NCBI GenBank assembly: GCA_012271165.1
Contig: JAAXGX010000152.1
Coordinates: 1-42,585, forward strand
DNA from: Vicinamibacteraceae bacterium
GTDB lineage: Bacteria > Acidobacteriota > Vicinamibacteria > Vicinamibacterales > UBA8438
Direction: 5' to 3'
DNA: 42,585 nucleotides
Translations under genes and position numbers: made by a program
Shown here: positions 1 to 8,557 of the stretch, piece by piece
How positions within the stretch are numbered: the stretch's first letter is position 1
Layout: the number at the start of each line of letters is the position of its first letter
The notes under the pieces: generated by a model
The model's input: the letters and a program-made list of their open reading frames with translations, nothing else
Told to the model about the DNA's origin: nothing
Database searches by the model: none

Positions 1-1379
1 AAGTCGATCAGGTCGTCCTCGGTGACCCCCTGCTGGTCGAACGCGGGCGGCCGGGTCGGAAAGGGCTGCGTGGGAGAGGCCCGCTCGCCCGGGACGTCCG
101 ACGGCGGCACGGCGCGCTCCTCGATCGGCCACACGGGCTCGCCGGTCTCGCGGTCGAGCACGTAGGCGAACCCCTGCTTCGACAGTTGCACCAGCGCCTT
201 GACGGGGACCCCGTCAACCTCGATATCCGCGAGGATGGGGGCGGTGGGGATGTCGTAGTCCCACAGCTCGTGATGCGTGAGCTGGAAGTGCCACACCCGC
301 TGGCCGGTCTCGGCGTCGAGCGCCAGCACGGAGTTGCCGAAGAGGTTGTCCCCGGGCCGGTAGCCGCCGTAGTAGTCGTTCGTGGGCGTCTCGGTGGCCA
401 CGTAGAACAGGCCGAGCTCGGGGTCCGCCGTCACGGGGGCCCAATGCCCGACGTTGCCCGTGTACTTCCAGGAGGCGTCGAGGAGCTCCGGACGCTCCCG
501 CACCCAATCGTGCGTGCCGGTCGGCACGTCCCAGAGGGCCTCGTCCGCCTGCAGCCAGGTCTCGACCCCGAACTCGCCCTCCTTCGGGACGGTGTGGAAG
601 CGCCACAGCATCCGGCCCGTCCGCGTGTCGTACGCCACCACGTCGCCGGGCATGTTCATGGGCCAGACTTCATTGGGCGAAGCCCGGGTGGGAATGCTGC
701 CCGTATGCAGCGAGATCGACGCCACGAGGGCGTTGCCGAGAATTGCCGGGGGCGACGTGTTGGCCACCCGGCCGGCTCGCTCCGCGGCCGGCCGCTCGCT
801 CCAGCGCAGGTCGTCCATCATGTCGATCACGCCGGCCGCACCGAAGTCCTCCGCGAGAGTCCCCGTCCGGGCGTCGAGGGCCACGAGCTGAAAGCTCGGC
901 GTCACCACGAAGATGCGCGCGTCGCCCGCGCCGTCCGTCCAGTAGCTCACGCCGCGGCCGGCGCTCCGGGCTACCGGCTCGATGATGTCGCCCCATCTGC
1001 GCTCGTTGTCGCCCGGGTGCCAGTTCCAGAGCGGCTCGCCGGTCGCGGCGTCGAGGGCGATCACGCTGCGCTGGTTGCCGATGGTCGTGTAGAGGACGCC
1101 GTCGACCACGATGGGGCTGATCTGCGTCCGGCCGGAGGGCGGAGGCATGCCCTGGTCTCGTGCGCTCCAGCGCCACGCCACCTCCAGGTCGCCGACGTTG
1201 CCGGCGTGGATCTCGTCGAGCGGCGAATAGCGGGTGGCGCCGGCGTCCGCCCCGAACACGCCCCACTCGCCATCGGCGGCGCCGTTCTGAGCGCTTGCGG
1301 CGACGGCTCCCAGACAGGCGGCGGCCGCGACGGCCGCGCAACGGATCGCCGGACGCCGACCGGAATGCGTCTTGTGCAT
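1..1379 (-). CDS. PQQ-dependent dehydrogenase, N-terminal part (runs off left edge)
   Basis: About 459 codons of a secreted quinoprotein dehydrogenase are visible; the C-terminus lies beyond base 1. The ATG at 1379 opens a basic n-region and hydrophobic stretch ending in an Ala-rich cleavage region before mature QNGAADGEW. The mature part shows the repeated propeller signatures of PQQ enzymes: TRYSPLDEI near the start, ALDAATGEPLW, the DYYGGYRPGDNLFGNS segment, WHFQLTHHELWDYDIP, and SKQGFAYVLDRETGEPVWPI. By family knowledge these are eight-bladed beta-propellers that oxidise alcohols or sugars in the periplasm and pass electrons to a cytochrome or quinone. It is collinear with the two complete quinoproteins at 12006-13991 and 18966-20945. 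No haem motif is visible in the part present. The substrate is unknown. About 130 bp separate it from bamD upstream, so it may have its own promoter. Confidence 0.93.
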   Translation of the reverse strand, partial: MHKTHSGRRPAIRCAAVAAAACLGAVAASAQNGAADGEWGVFGADAGATRYSPLDEIHAGNVGDLEVAWRWSARDQGMPPPSGRTQISPIVVDGVLYTTIGNQRSVIALDAATGEPLWNWHPGDNERRWGDIIEPVARSAGRGVSYWTDGAGDARIFVVTPSFQLVALDARTGTLAEDFGAAGVIDMMDDLRWSERPAAERAGRVANTSPPAILGNALVASISLHTGSIPTRASPNEVWPMNMPGDVVAYDTRTGRMLWRFHTVPKEGEFGVETWLQADEALWDVPTGTHDWVRERPELLDASWKYTGNVGHWAPVTADPELGLFYVATETPTNDYYGGYRPGDNLFGNSVLALDAETGQRVWHFQLTHHELWDYDIPTAPILADIEVDGVPVKALVQLSKQGFAYVLDRETGEPVWPIEERAVPPSDVPGERASPTQPFPTRPPAFDQQGVTEDDLID

Positions 1380-1510
1380 GGCTGGCTTCAACCGAACCGG
1401 GCCGCTCCGTCTCAGTCGAGCAGATCGAAGCGGTCGAGGGTCATCACCTTCGCCGCGGACCTCCTCGGTGCAGGAAGGAGTCCGACTCCCCGGCCGGGGC
1501 AGCAGGGCTC

Positions 1511-2386
1511 CTATCGATTTGCGGTCTGGTTCTCGGTAACGTTCTCGGCGCTGCTGGCGGCAGCCTCCCGCTGGGCGGCCCCCTGCCTGAGCTCCGCCAT
1601 GCGCTCCGTGGCGTCTTCGATGAACTCCGACTCGGGGAACTCCTCCAGCAGCTGCTCGAACATCGGAAGCGCCTCCTCGATCCGCGCCGTGCGGCTGAGC
1701 GAGTCGGCGAGATGGTAGTAGACGGCGTCGCGCGCGGTGTATCCGGGATCCTCGTCGAGGATGGTCTCGAGCCGGTCGATCGCGCCCGGGTACCACTTCC
1801 TGTCGTGGTAGTACTTGCCGACGACGTAGTTGTTCTCCGACAGCCGGTCGAGGGCCTCGCGCAGCTTCTCGCGCACGTCGTTGATCAGCCGGCTGCCGGG
1901 GTAGCGCTGCAGGAACAGCTCGAGCTCCGTCACGGCGTTGCGCGTCTCGGTCTGGTCGCGCTCGGGGCGCCGCATCTGGTTGTAGTAGACCATGCCCAGC
2001 TTGTACTGCGCGTAGTCGGCGCGGGGATGGGTGGGGTAGAGGGCCAGGAAGTCGCGGTACTCCGACAGCGCGGAGATGTACGACTCGATGGTGCCTTCCA
2101 CCTCCAGGGTGTCGCCGATGGCCAGGCGCGTCTCGGCGCGCAGCGCGCTCTGCGGGTAGTTGTCGCGGATCTGCAGGAAGTACTCGCGGGCGGTTCGCCA
2201 ATCGCCTTCCTGCAGCGCCGTGTTGCCGCGGTCGAAGAGCAGGTTGTCGGCGCCGACCGTCGCCAGCGGGATCTCCACCGGCTCCTCGCCGCACGCGCCC
2301 GCCAGCAGGGCGCCCGCCAGCAGGGCTGCGAGCCGCGGCCTCAGCCTGCGGCGCTTCCGTCCCGTCCCATTGCTCCGGACAGCCAT
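1511..2386 (-). CDS. bamD: Outer membrane assembly lipoprotein BamD-like (TPR)
   Basis: This 291-residue lipoprotein resembles BamD/YfiO of the beta-barrel assembly machinery, which helps insert outer-membrane proteins from the periplasmic face. The start at 2386 gives a strongly basic n-region (RKRRR), a short hydrophobic core and a lipobox-like LAGAC, and has GGAG a few bases upstream. The mature part is a run of TPR-like helices: RGNTALQEGDWRTAREYF, YSEYRDFLALYP-type and ELELFLQRYPGSR segments. This is longer than the E. coli protein (about 245 residues). The start lies 46 bp inside the 3' end of the epimerase gene, which implies coupled expression with the run to its right. The C-terminus is rich in Ala, Glu and Asn and looks disordered. 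The many outer-membrane proteins of this genome (for example 40331-42585) would be clients. Confidence 0.85.
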   Translation of the reverse strand: MAVRSNGTGRKRRRLRPRLAALLAGALLAGACGEEPVEIPLATVGADNLLFDRGNTALQEGDWRTAREYFLQIRDNYPQSALRAETRLAIGDTLEVEGTIESYISALSEYRDFLALYPTHPRADYAQYKLGMVYYNQMRRPERDQTETRNAVTELELFLQRYPGSRLINDVREKLREALDRLSENNYVVGKYYHDRKWYPGAIDRLETILDEDPGYTARDAVYYHLADSLSRTARIEEALPMFEQLLEEFPESEFIEDATERMAELRQGAAQREAAASSAENVTENQTANR

Positions 2387-3303
2387 TCGTACTCCGTCTC
2401 GATACCCTGTTCCAGCGTAACAGATGGCGCAAACCGCAACTCGCGCCGGGCGCGGCTCGTGTCGGCCCAGGTGTCCCGCATGTCGCCCTTCCGGGCCGCC
2501 TCCCGGCGGACGACGGGCTCGCGTCCGGTGCAGCGGGCCACGAGCGCCAGCACGTCGTTGAGAGACACGCGCGCGCCGCCGCCGATGTTGTACACGCTGC
2601 CGGGCTCGCCCCGCAGGCCGGCCGAGACCGTCGCGGCAACGGCATCGTCGACATGCGTGAAGTCCCGCGTCTGGCCGCCGTCGCCGTACAGTGCGACGGG
2701 GGTGCCCGCCAGGACCGCCATGAGAAAGCGATGGAAAGCCATGTCGGGACGCTGGCGCGGGCCGTACACGGTGAAGTAGCGCAACGACACGGCCGGCAGG
2801 CCGTAGCCGGCCCAGTACAGATGGCACAGGTGCTCGGCGGCCAGCTTCGTGACGCCGTAGGGAGACACGGGCTGCAGGCGCGCGTCCTCGCGCAGCGGGA
2901 GCTCGCCGGCGGCGCCGTAGACCGACGAGCTCGAGGCGTAGACGATGCGCTCGAGCGCCGCGGACCGGCAGGCTTCCAGCAGCACCTGCGTCGCCTCGAC
3001 GTTGCAGGCGGTGTAGGCGCCGAAGTCGCGCCCCCAGCTCCCGTGCACGCCGGCCCGGGCCGCAAGATGGAAGACGTGGGTCGTGCCCGCCAGCAGCGCG
3101 GGCCAGTCCGCCGCCTGGACGGCGGTCTCCACGAAGCGGAAGCCGCGCCGCGCGCGCAGGGCGGCGACGTTGGCCTCCTTGAGCTCGCGCGCGTAGTGGT
3201 CCGTGAAGCAGTCGAGGCCGACGACCGTGGCGCCCTCCGCCAGCAGGCGTTCGGCCAGATGCGACCCGATGAAGCCCGCGGCGCCGGTGACGAGCGCGTT
3301 CAC
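2341..3303 (-). CDS. NAD-dependent nucleotide-sugar epimerase/dehydratase
   Basis: A 320-residue extended short-chain dehydrogenase. The N-terminal dinucleotide-binding motif GAAGFIG is at residues 7-13, the catalytic Ser region SSSSVYG at about 124-130, and the YxxxK pair is Tyr149/Lys153 in YGVTK. Family members epimerise or dehydrate UDP- or GDP-sugars for cell-surface polysaccharide. The sequence is closest in feel to UDP-glucose 4-epimerases and UDP-glucuronate 4-epimerases (YFTVYGPRQRPDMA), but I cannot fix the sugar. Its ATG overlaps the thioesterase stop by 4 bp (ATGA), and its 3' end overlaps bamD by 46 bp. It is complete, with no frameshift seen. Expression is most likely as part of the leftward operon. 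Confidence 0.9.
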   Translation of the reverse strand: MNALVTGAAGFIGSHLAERLLAEGATVVGLDCFTDHYARELKEANVAALRARRGFRFVETAVQAADWPALLAGTTHVFHLAARAGVHGSWGRDFGAYTACNVEATQVLLEACRSAALERIVYASSSSVYGAAGELPLREDARLQPVSPYGVTKLAAEHLCHLYWAGYGLPAVSLRYFTVYGPRQRPDMAFHRFLMAVLAGTPVALYGDGGQTRDFTHVDDAVAATVSAGLRGEPGSVYNIGGGARVSLNDVLALVARCTGREPVVRREAARKGDMRDTWADTSRARRELRFAPSVTLEQGIETEYEWLSGAMGRDGSAAG

Positions 3304-3695
3304 GCCAGCACTTCCCGGACGTCCGCCGGCAGCCGCCGCGGCCGGCCCTGGCCGTCGACGGCCGCGTGCACGGTGCGTCCCGTGGCGAGCAGCGTGCGAT
3401 CGGCCTGCCGGACGACCTCGTACCGGAACTCGACCCGGACGGGTGAGAGCAGTGCCCCGGTGGTTGCGATTTCCAGATCGTCGTCGTAGCGTGCCGGGTC
3501 CCGGAACTCGCAGTGCGCTTCGATCACCGGCAGCAGCACGCCGCGCGCCTCCAGCTCGCGGTAGGTGGCCCCGACGGCCCGCAGCAGATCGCAGCGAGCC
3601 ACCTCGAACCAGACGAAGTAGTTGGCGTAGTACACGACGCCCATCGTGTCCGTTTCGGCGTACCGCACCCGCACCGTGGACGAGGAGGCTGGCAC
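3300..3695 (-). CDS. YbgC/4-hydroxybenzoyl-CoA thioesterase-family hotdog protein
   Basis: A 131-residue single-domain hotdog thioesterase. The N-terminal signature RYAETDTMGVVYYANYF (residues 11-27) contains the catalytic Asp16 expected in YbgC-type acyl-CoA thioesterases. The length is normal for the family (about 130-140). It would hydrolyse short- or medium-chain acyl-CoA in the cytoplasm; in proteobacteria YbgC lies with tol-pal, and here it lies with an epimerase and bamD, so an envelope link is plausible. It is 6 bp downstream of rpe and overlaps the epimerase by 4 bp. The acyl substrate is not determinable from sequence. Confidence 0.88.
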   Translation of the reverse strand: MPASSSTVRVRYAETDTMGVVYYANYFVWFEVARCDLLRAVGATYRELEARGVLLPVIEAHCEFRDPARYDDDLEIATTGALLSPVRVEFRYEVVRQADRTLLATGRTVHAAVDGQGRPRRLPADVREVLA

Positions 3696-3701
3696 GGACT
3701 G

Positions 3702-4373
3702 TCAGGCGGAAGCCGCCACCCGGGCCGCGGCGCGCAAGCGGCGCGTGGCGGCCGCGGGATCGTCGGCGCCGAAGATGGCCGACGCGGCCACCAGGATGTC
3801 GGCGCCGGCGCGGACGACCTGCGCGGCGTTGGCCGGCTGGATGCCGCCGTCGACCGCGATGCTGGCCCGGCTCCCGGCGCGCTCGAGCACGGCCCGCACG
3901 GCCTGCACCTTCGCCGGACTGCGCGGGATGAACCGCTGTCCGGAGAAGCCGGGGTTCACCGACATGACCAGGACGAAGTCGAGCAGCTCGGCCACCGGCG
4001 CCAGCGTCTCCGCGGGGGTCGAGGGGTTGAGCACGGCGCCCGCCTGGACGCCCAGCTCGCGGATGGCGGTCAGCGTGCGGTCGAGATGGGGCGACACCTC
4101 TACGTGCACCGAGATCAGCGAGGCGCCGGCCCGTGCGAACGCCTCGATGTGGCGCTCCGGCTCCACGATCATCAGATGGACGTCGAGCGGCAGCCGCGTG
4201 ACGCGGGCGAGCGCCTCCACGACGGGCACCCCGATGGTCAGGTTCGGGACGAACCGGCCGTCCATGACGTCGACGTGCAGCAGGTCGGCGCCGCCGGCCT
4301 CGACGGCAGCCACGGCGTCCCGCAGGCAGGCGAAGTCGGCGGACAGGATGGAGGGCGCGATGCGCAGCGTCAC
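3702..4373 (-). CDS. rpe: Ribulose-phosphate 3-epimerase
   Basis: A 223-residue TIM-barrel enzyme that interconverts ribulose 5-phosphate and xylulose 5-phosphate in the pentose phosphate pathway. The N-terminus IAPSILSADF is characteristic. Metal and catalytic residues are visible: His33 and Asp35 in LLHVDVMDG, His66 in DVHLMI, MSVNPGFSGQ in the phosphate-binding loop, and Asp in AVDGGI. I chose the GTG at 4373 because it forms a GTGA overlap with the stop of the PASTA gene and puts the conserved motif at residue 5. The length matches the family. The gene is probably co-translated with its upstream neighbour. Confidence 0.95.
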   Translation of the reverse strand: MTLRIAPSILSADFACLRDAVAAVEAGGADLLHVDVMDGRFVPNLTIGVPVVEALARVTRLPLDVHLMIVEPERHIEAFARAGASLISVHVEVSPHLDRTLTAIRELGVQAGAVLNPSTPAETLAPVAELLDFVLVMSVNPGFSGQRFIPRSPAKVQAVRAVLERAGSRASIAVDGGIQPANAAQVVRAGADILVAASAIFGADDPAAATRRLRAAARVAASA

Positions 4374-5113
4374 TGGCTGACCTCGAGCGAGATCGGCTCG
4401 CCGGGCGCGATCTGGAACCCCGCTTGAGGCGACTGGCGCAGCACGGTCCCGGGGGGCAGGCCGGGGTACGGGTGGTCGCCGACGACCGTCACCCGGAAGC
4501 CCCGCGTCCGCAGCGTCTCGGCCGCGGCGTCGGCTGCCACGCCGATCAGATCGGGCATGACGTACGTGCGGCCGCGCTCGCCGCGGTTGACGAGCAGCCG
4601 CACCGCCTGTCCGTCCCTGCCCGGTTGCGGGTCCTGGGCGACGACGGCGTCGGTGGGGTAGCGGCGGGAGCGGATCTCGGACAGCCCGCGCAGGGTGAAC
4701 GCGGCCTCTTCGAGGCGCCGCCGCGCCGCGCCCTCGGAGGCGCCGACCAGGGCCGGCACCGAGCCCGGGGTGCGGCCGGAGCTGAGCCAGACCTTCACGC
4801 TTCTGCCGCTGCGGGTCGCGATCGACCCGTCCGGCTCCTGCTCGGCGATGCGGCCCTCGGCTATCGTCGGATCCACTCGCCGCAGGGGTTCGACGCGGAG
4901 CGCGAGGTCGAGGTCCGCCAGCGCCGCCCGCGCCTCCTCCGGCGTCAGGTTGCCGAGATCGGGAACCGGCACCTCGCGGGTCTGAAGCGCGAGCCGCATG
5001 CCGCCGACGGCGGACAGCCCGAAGGTCAACCCCAGGGCGCCCAGCACGATCACGGCCTTGCCGATTCTCAGGGCCATCTCGAGGCGGTGTCCGCGGGCGG
5101 CATCGGCCGTCAA
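4370..5113 (-). CDS. Membrane-anchored PASTA-repeat protein
   Basis: A 247-residue protein with one N-terminal hydrophobic segment (about residues 17-40, KAVIVLGALGLTFGLSAVGG) followed by three PASTA repeats: VPVPDLGNLTPEEAR..., SVPALVGASEGAAR... and YVMPDLIGVAADAA.... PASTA domains bind peptidoglycan or beta-lactams and usually sit on PknB-type kinases or penicillin-binding proteins; no kinase or transpeptidase domain is present here. The TTG at 5113 overlaps the rsmB stop (TTGA), in line with the other 4-bp overlaps of this operon. An in-frame ATG at 5077 (MALRIGK) is the alternative start and would leave 235 residues. A PASTA protein between rsmB and rpe seems a recurrent arrangement in this lineage; the exact role is unknown. 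Confidence 0.85.
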   Translation of the reverse strand: MTADAARGHRLEMALRIGKAVIVLGALGLTFGLSAVGGMRLALQTREVPVPDLGNLTPEEARAALADLDLALRVEPLRRVDPTIAEGRIAEQEPDGSIATRSGRSVKVWLSSGRTPGSVPALVGASEGAARRRLEEAAFTLRGLSEIRSRRYPTDAVVAQDPQPGRDGQAVRLLVNRGERGRTYVMPDLIGVAADAAAETLRTRGFRVTVVGDHPYPGLPPGTVLRQSPQAGFQIAPGEPISLEVSQ

Positions 5114-6501
5114 GTGTACCGCAAGTCGTGCGCCGGCCGGCTGTCGCGACGCAGGACGGCGGCGAAGAACGCCTCAAGCGAATCCCGATGCGGCAGCGTC
5201 TGCACGCACCCGGCGGCGTCGAGCAGCGGCGCTAGGCGCGGTGCCCGCGGCGGGTCCACGGTGAAGCCGGGGGCGCGGCCGAGGAATGCCTCGACCACGC
5301 GCTGGTTCTCCTCCGGCTCGCTCGAGCAGGTCGCGTAGACGAGCCGCCCACCGGGCGCCACGACCGCCGCCGCCGCGTCGAGCAGCGCCGACTGCACGCG
5401 AGCCAGCGCCGGCAGCTCGTCCGGCGTGCGGCGCCAGCGGATGTCGGGGTCCCGCCGCAGCGTCCCGAGGCCGGAGCACGGGGCGTCGACCAGCACCCAG
5501 TCGAACGCGGGCCCGAAGGGAAGCGGTGCGCATGCATCGAGGCGCACGATCCGCGCGCTGCGGCAGCCGCAGCCGGCCAGCGTATCCGCCAGGAGCGCGA
5601 GCCGCGCCCGCCGCAGGTCGCCGGCGACGAGCAGGCCGCGGTCGGCCATGGCGCCGGCGATCGCCACCGTCTTGCCGCCGGGCGCCGCGCAGGCGTCGAG
5701 CACGCGGTCTCCGGGCCGCGCCCGCACCAGCTCGGCGACCAGCTGCGATGCCTCGTCCTGGACCAGGAACAGCCCGCGCCCGGCCAGGGCCGTGGCCAGC
5801 GGGTTGCCGCGCGTCACGACCAGCGTCGCGGGCGACCAGCGCCCGGCCGCCACCTCGACTCCCTGCTCGGCAAGCTGCGCGGCCAGCGCCCCGGGCGTGG
5901 ACCGCAGCCGGTTGACGCGGAGGGCGATCGGCGCCGCCGTGTTGTTGAACGACGTCCAGCGCTCGGCGGCCGCGAAGCCGTGACGGTCCAGCCAGCGCTC
6001 GACCAGCCAGCGCGGGTGGGACTGGGTCGTGGCGAGGTACGCGAGCGCCTGCCGGCGGTCGAGATTCCCGCCTGCCGCCTCCGCGCCGGCGGGGCGCGGC
6101 GGCAGCGCCGCCGCCGGGCCGGCGGCCAGCGCCCGCAGCACCGCGTTGACGTAGCCGGCGGCGCGCGCGCTGGCCACGGTGCGCGTCAGCGCAACGGCGT
6201 CGTCGACGACGGCATGCGCGGGGACCCGTTGCAGGTGCCGGAGCTGGTACGCCGCCGCGCGCAGCAGGTCGAGCACGTCCGGATCCACCGTGTCGAGTCC
6301 CCGTGACGATACCTGCCGGAGCAGGTGATCGAGCGCCGCCCGCCGGCGCAGCGTGCCGAGGGCAATCTCGGCCGCGAGCGCGCGGTCGCGCGGATCGGCG
6401 AGCGAGCGGCGCGCGCGGTCCTGCGCGCGGGCGAGATCCCGACGGCCGGTGCGCACGTCGCGCAGCACGCGATGGGCGGCGGCGCGCGCCGGGGCGATCA
6501 T
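5110..6501 (-). CDS. rsmB: 16S rRNA (cytosine-967-C5)-methyltransferase RsmB
   Basis: A 463-residue enzyme of the RsmB/Sun family, which uses SAM to methylate C967 of 16S rRNA. The N-terminal NusB-like RNA-binding domain covers about residues 1-130 (AHRVLRDV..., AAEIALGTLRR, YVNAVLRAL). The methyltransferase domain has the SAM motif VLDACAAPGGKT (267-278), the DAPCSGLGTLRRDPDI motif with Cys342, and YATCS with Cys392, the two cysteines of m5C methyltransferases. The ATG at 6501 overlaps the fmt stop by 4 bp (ATGA). The def-fmt-rsmB order is a common housekeeping arrangement. The protein is full length and intact. Confidence 0.96.
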   Translation of the reverse strand: MIAPARAAAHRVLRDVRTGRRDLARAQDRARRSLADPRDRALAAEIALGTLRRRAALDHLLRQVSSRGLDTVDPDVLDLLRAAAYQLRHLQRVPAHAVVDDAVALTRTVASARAAGYVNAVLRALAAGPAAALPPRPAGAEAAGGNLDRRQALAYLATTQSHPRWLVERWLDRHGFAAAERWTSFNNTAAPIALRVNRLRSTPGALAAQLAEQGVEVAAGRWSPATLVVTRGNPLATALAGRGLFLVQDEASQLVAELVRARPGDRVLDACAAPGGKTVAIAGAMADRGLLVAGDLRRARLALLADTLAGCGCRSARIVRLDACAPLPFGPAFDWVLVDAPCSGLGTLRRDPDIRWRRTPDELPALARVQSALLDAAAAVVAPGGRLVYATCSSEPEENQRVVEAFLGRAPGFTVDPPRAPRLAPLLDAAGCVQTLPHRDSLEAFFAAVLRRDSRPAHDLRYT

Positions 6502-7445
6502 GCGGACGTCTTAAAGGCCGTCCCCGGCGCAATCGGGTGGCCCGCCAGAAACGCGCGCGCCGGCAGTGCGCGCCGGCCCTCGGGCTGGATTTCGAGAATC
6601 GCCACGGCCGTGCCGGACCCGGCCGCGACGACGAGCCGGTCGCCGGCGGCCTCCAGCACCGTTCCCGGCACGGTCGGGGCGCCGTCCGGCGGCTCGACCA
6701 CCGTGGTGCGGTGGATCAGGTACCGTGCGCCGCCGAGGTGACTGAAGGCCCGCGGCCAGGGGTGTAGGCCGCGGACCTGATCGTGCACCTGTCCGGCCGT
6801 GCGGCTCCAGTCGATCGCGCCGTCGGCGCGGGTCAGCCGCGGCGCGAACGTGGCCCGGGCGTGATCCTGCTCCTCCTCCGCGGCGCGCCCGCTCTCGAGA
6901 TCGTCCACGGCCTGCAGCAGCGTCACCGCGCCGAGCGCGGCGAGCGCGCGCTCGAGCGTCTCGGCGTCGTCGTCGGGGTCGATCGGCAGCGCGGCGCGGC
7001 GCAGCATGGGGCCGGCGTCCATCTCGCGCACGAGGCGGATGATGGTGATGCCGGTCTCGGTCTCGCCGGCCATCACCGCGCGGTGGATCGGCGCGGCGCC
7101 CCGGTAGGCCGGCAGCAGCGACGCGTGCACGTTGATCATGCCGAGGCGCGGCAGCGCCAGCAACTGGTCGGGGAGCATCTTCCCGTAGGCGGCGACCACG
7201 CCGAGGTCGGGGGCCAGCGCACCGAGCGCCTCGACGAACGCGGGGTCCTTCATCCGCTCCGGCTGCAGCACCGGCAGCCCGCCGCCGGCTGCCAGGAGCT
7301 TGACGGGCGACTCCGAGACGCGCTGGCCGCGGCCCCGCGGCCGATCGGGCTGCGTCACGACCGCCACGACCTCGTGCGGCGACGCCAGCAGCCGCTCCAG
7401 CGTCGGCACGGCGAACGCCGGGGTGCCCAGAAAGACGATCCTCAC
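6498..7445 (-). CDS. fmt: Methionyl-tRNA formyltransferase
   Basis: A 315-residue enzyme that formylates initiator Met-tRNA from 10-formyl-THF. It opens with RIVFLGTPAFAVPTLERLL, and the folate/catalytic region NVHASLLPAYRGAAPI (105-120) is intact, followed by ETGITIIRLVREMDAGPML. The C-terminal tRNA-binding domain (about residues 205-315) is also present. The GTG at 7445 overlaps the def stop (GTGA); a second GTG at 7448 is immediately upstream and would add one residue. Pairing with def is biologically coherent, since def removes the formyl group added by fmt. Transcription is probably from upstream of the operon. Confidence 0.96.
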   Translation of the reverse strand: MRIVFLGTPAFAVPTLERLLASPHEVVAVVTQPDRPRGRGQRVSESPVKLLAAGGGLPVLQPERMKDPAFVEALGALAPDLGVVAAYGKMLPDQLLALPRLGMINVHASLLPAYRGAAPIHRAVMAGETETGITIIRLVREMDAGPMLRRAALPIDPDDDAETLERALAALGAVTLLQAVDDLESGRAAEEEQDHARATFAPRLTRADGAIDWSRTAGQVHDQVRGLHPWPRAFSHLGGARYLIHRTTVVEPPDGAPTVPGTVLEAAGDRLVVAAGSGTAVAILEIQPEGRRALPARAFLAGHPIAPGTAFKTSA

Positions 7446-7951
7446 CACTTGCCGGTCCGCCTGAGCTTCCGGATCCGACGCACGATGAGGTCGCGCCGGA
7501 TGCCCCGCAGCCGGTCCGGGAACAGGCTGCCGTCCAGGTGGTCGAGCTCGTGCTGGAACGCGCGCGCGGCGAGCCCGACGCCAGCGGCCTCGCAGGGGCG
7601 ACCCTCGCGGTCGAGGCCGCGCACGACGGCGCGTTCGGGCCTGGGCACGACCGCCTCGAATCCGGGCATGCTCAGGCAGCCTTCCTCCTCGCGCTGGAGG
7701 CCGTCGTGGCTCGCCAGCTCCGGGTTGACCATGACGACCAGGTCGTGCGGGTTGCGGCCCGCGGAGACATCCGTGACGAAGATGCGCAGGCCGACGCCGA
7801 TCTGCGGCGCGGCCAGGCCGATGCCCGAGGCGGCGTACATGGTCTCGATCATGTCGTCGATGAGGGTCCTGATGTCGGCCGTGACCGCTTCGACGTCGCT
7901 CGCCGCGCGGTGCAGCACCGGATCGCCGTAACGGACGATGGGTCGGATCAC
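7442..7951 (-). CDS. def: Peptide deformylase
   Basis: A 169-residue metallo-deformylase that removes the N-formyl group from nascent proteins. All three family motifs are intact: GIGLAAPQ (43-50), EGCLS (90-94) with the metal-binding Cys, and HELDH (134-138) with two metal-binding His and the catalytic Glu. I chose the GTG at 7951 because it starts the conserved IRPIVRYGDPVL N-terminus. It lies 44 bp downstream of the cupredoxin-like gene on the same strand and overlaps fmt by 4 bp. The basic C-terminus (KLRRTGKW) is usual for this class. Confidence 0.96.
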   Translation of the reverse strand: MIRPIVRYGDPVLHRAASDVEAVTADIRTLIDDMIETMYAASGIGLAAPQIGVGLRIFVTDVSAGRNPHDLVVMVNPELASHDGLQREEEGCLSMPGFEAVVPRPERAVVRGLDREGRPCEAAGVGLAARAFQHELDHLDGSLFPDRLRGIRRDLIVRRIRKLRRTGKW

Positions 7952-7995
7952 GGCAACGATTCCAGCCCCGGGACGGCCACAGGAGCGCCGGGCGG

Positions 7996-8460
7996 CTACT
8001 CGACGACGAACCGCCCGCGAGCGACCCGCCCCGCACCGCCGCGCCGCCGCGTCTCCGACGGCGTGTCGCCGACCGTGAACGCGAAGGTGCCGGGGCGGAC
8101 CGGCGTGAAGCTGAACTGCACCATGCCCGCCACGTCGAACTCGATGGCGCGGAAGGCGAGGGCCTGCAGATGGACCTCGATCTCGCTGATCGTCACCAGC
8201 CGCAGATGCGAGTTGCGGAGCAGCTCGTCCACCTCCAGCCGCCACGTCTCCACGCCGTCGCTGGTCACGTTGAGCCGGTAGTACTCGCCGGTGATCAGCT
8301 CGAAATCGGTGACGGAGAGCTGCGGTCCGTCGGAGCCCGTCGTGAGCTCCAGGTGGAGCTCGACGGGCGGTCCCGCCGTGAGGCTGCCGCCCACCTGCGC
8401 CAGCGGCACGGCAGGCACGAGCGTCAGTGTCAACGTCGTGAGCGCGAGCAGTCGAAGCAT
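7996..8460 (-). CDS. Secreted cupredoxin-like protein lacking visible metal ligands
   Basis: A 154-residue protein with an N-terminal signal peptide (MLRLLALTTLTLTLVPAVPLAQ). The mature part resembles a family of bacterial cupredoxin-like proteins: an ITGEYYRLNVTSDG strand, a WRLEVDELLRNSHLRLVTI segment and a C-terminal VPVRPGTFAFTVGD-like loop followed by RGRFVVE. Classical copper ligands (the Cys-His-Met loop near the C-terminus) are not visible, and the mature protein has no Cys. It may be a structural or partner-binding relative rather than an electron carrier. It heads the leftward run towards def. The upstream 97 bp are shared with the divergent LDI-like gene. Family assignment is by resemblance only. 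Confidence 0.6.
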   Translation of the reverse strand: MLRLLALTTLTLTLVPAVPLAQVGGSLTAGPPVELHLELTTGSDGPQLSVTDFELITGEYYRLNVTSDGVETWRLEVDELLRNSHLRLVTISEIEVHLQALAFRAIEFDVAGMVQFSFTPVRPGTFAFTVGDTPSETRRRGGAGRVARGRFVVE

Positions 8461-8518
8461 GAGCCAATGGTAACAGCCCGCGGCAGAAGGCCCCGATACG
8501 GCGCAGACTCCCAGCCGG

Positions 8519-8524
8519 TATAAT
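8519..8524 (+). promoter_or_regulatory. Candidate -10 box (TATAAT) for the LDI-like gene
   Basis: A perfect TATAAT set in GC-rich sequence, 34 bp upstream of the ATG at 8558, in the divergent gap. No convincing -35 hexamer lies at normal spacing. Confidence 0.45.
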
Positions 8525-8557
8525 CCGGATATTCCGACACGGAGCGCGGAGGGCGTC

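Noticed and set aside
186-1718. Plus-strand open frame of 510 codons at the left end
   Set aside because: It is antisense to the partial PQQ dehydrogenase, whose own frame carries clear propeller motifs.
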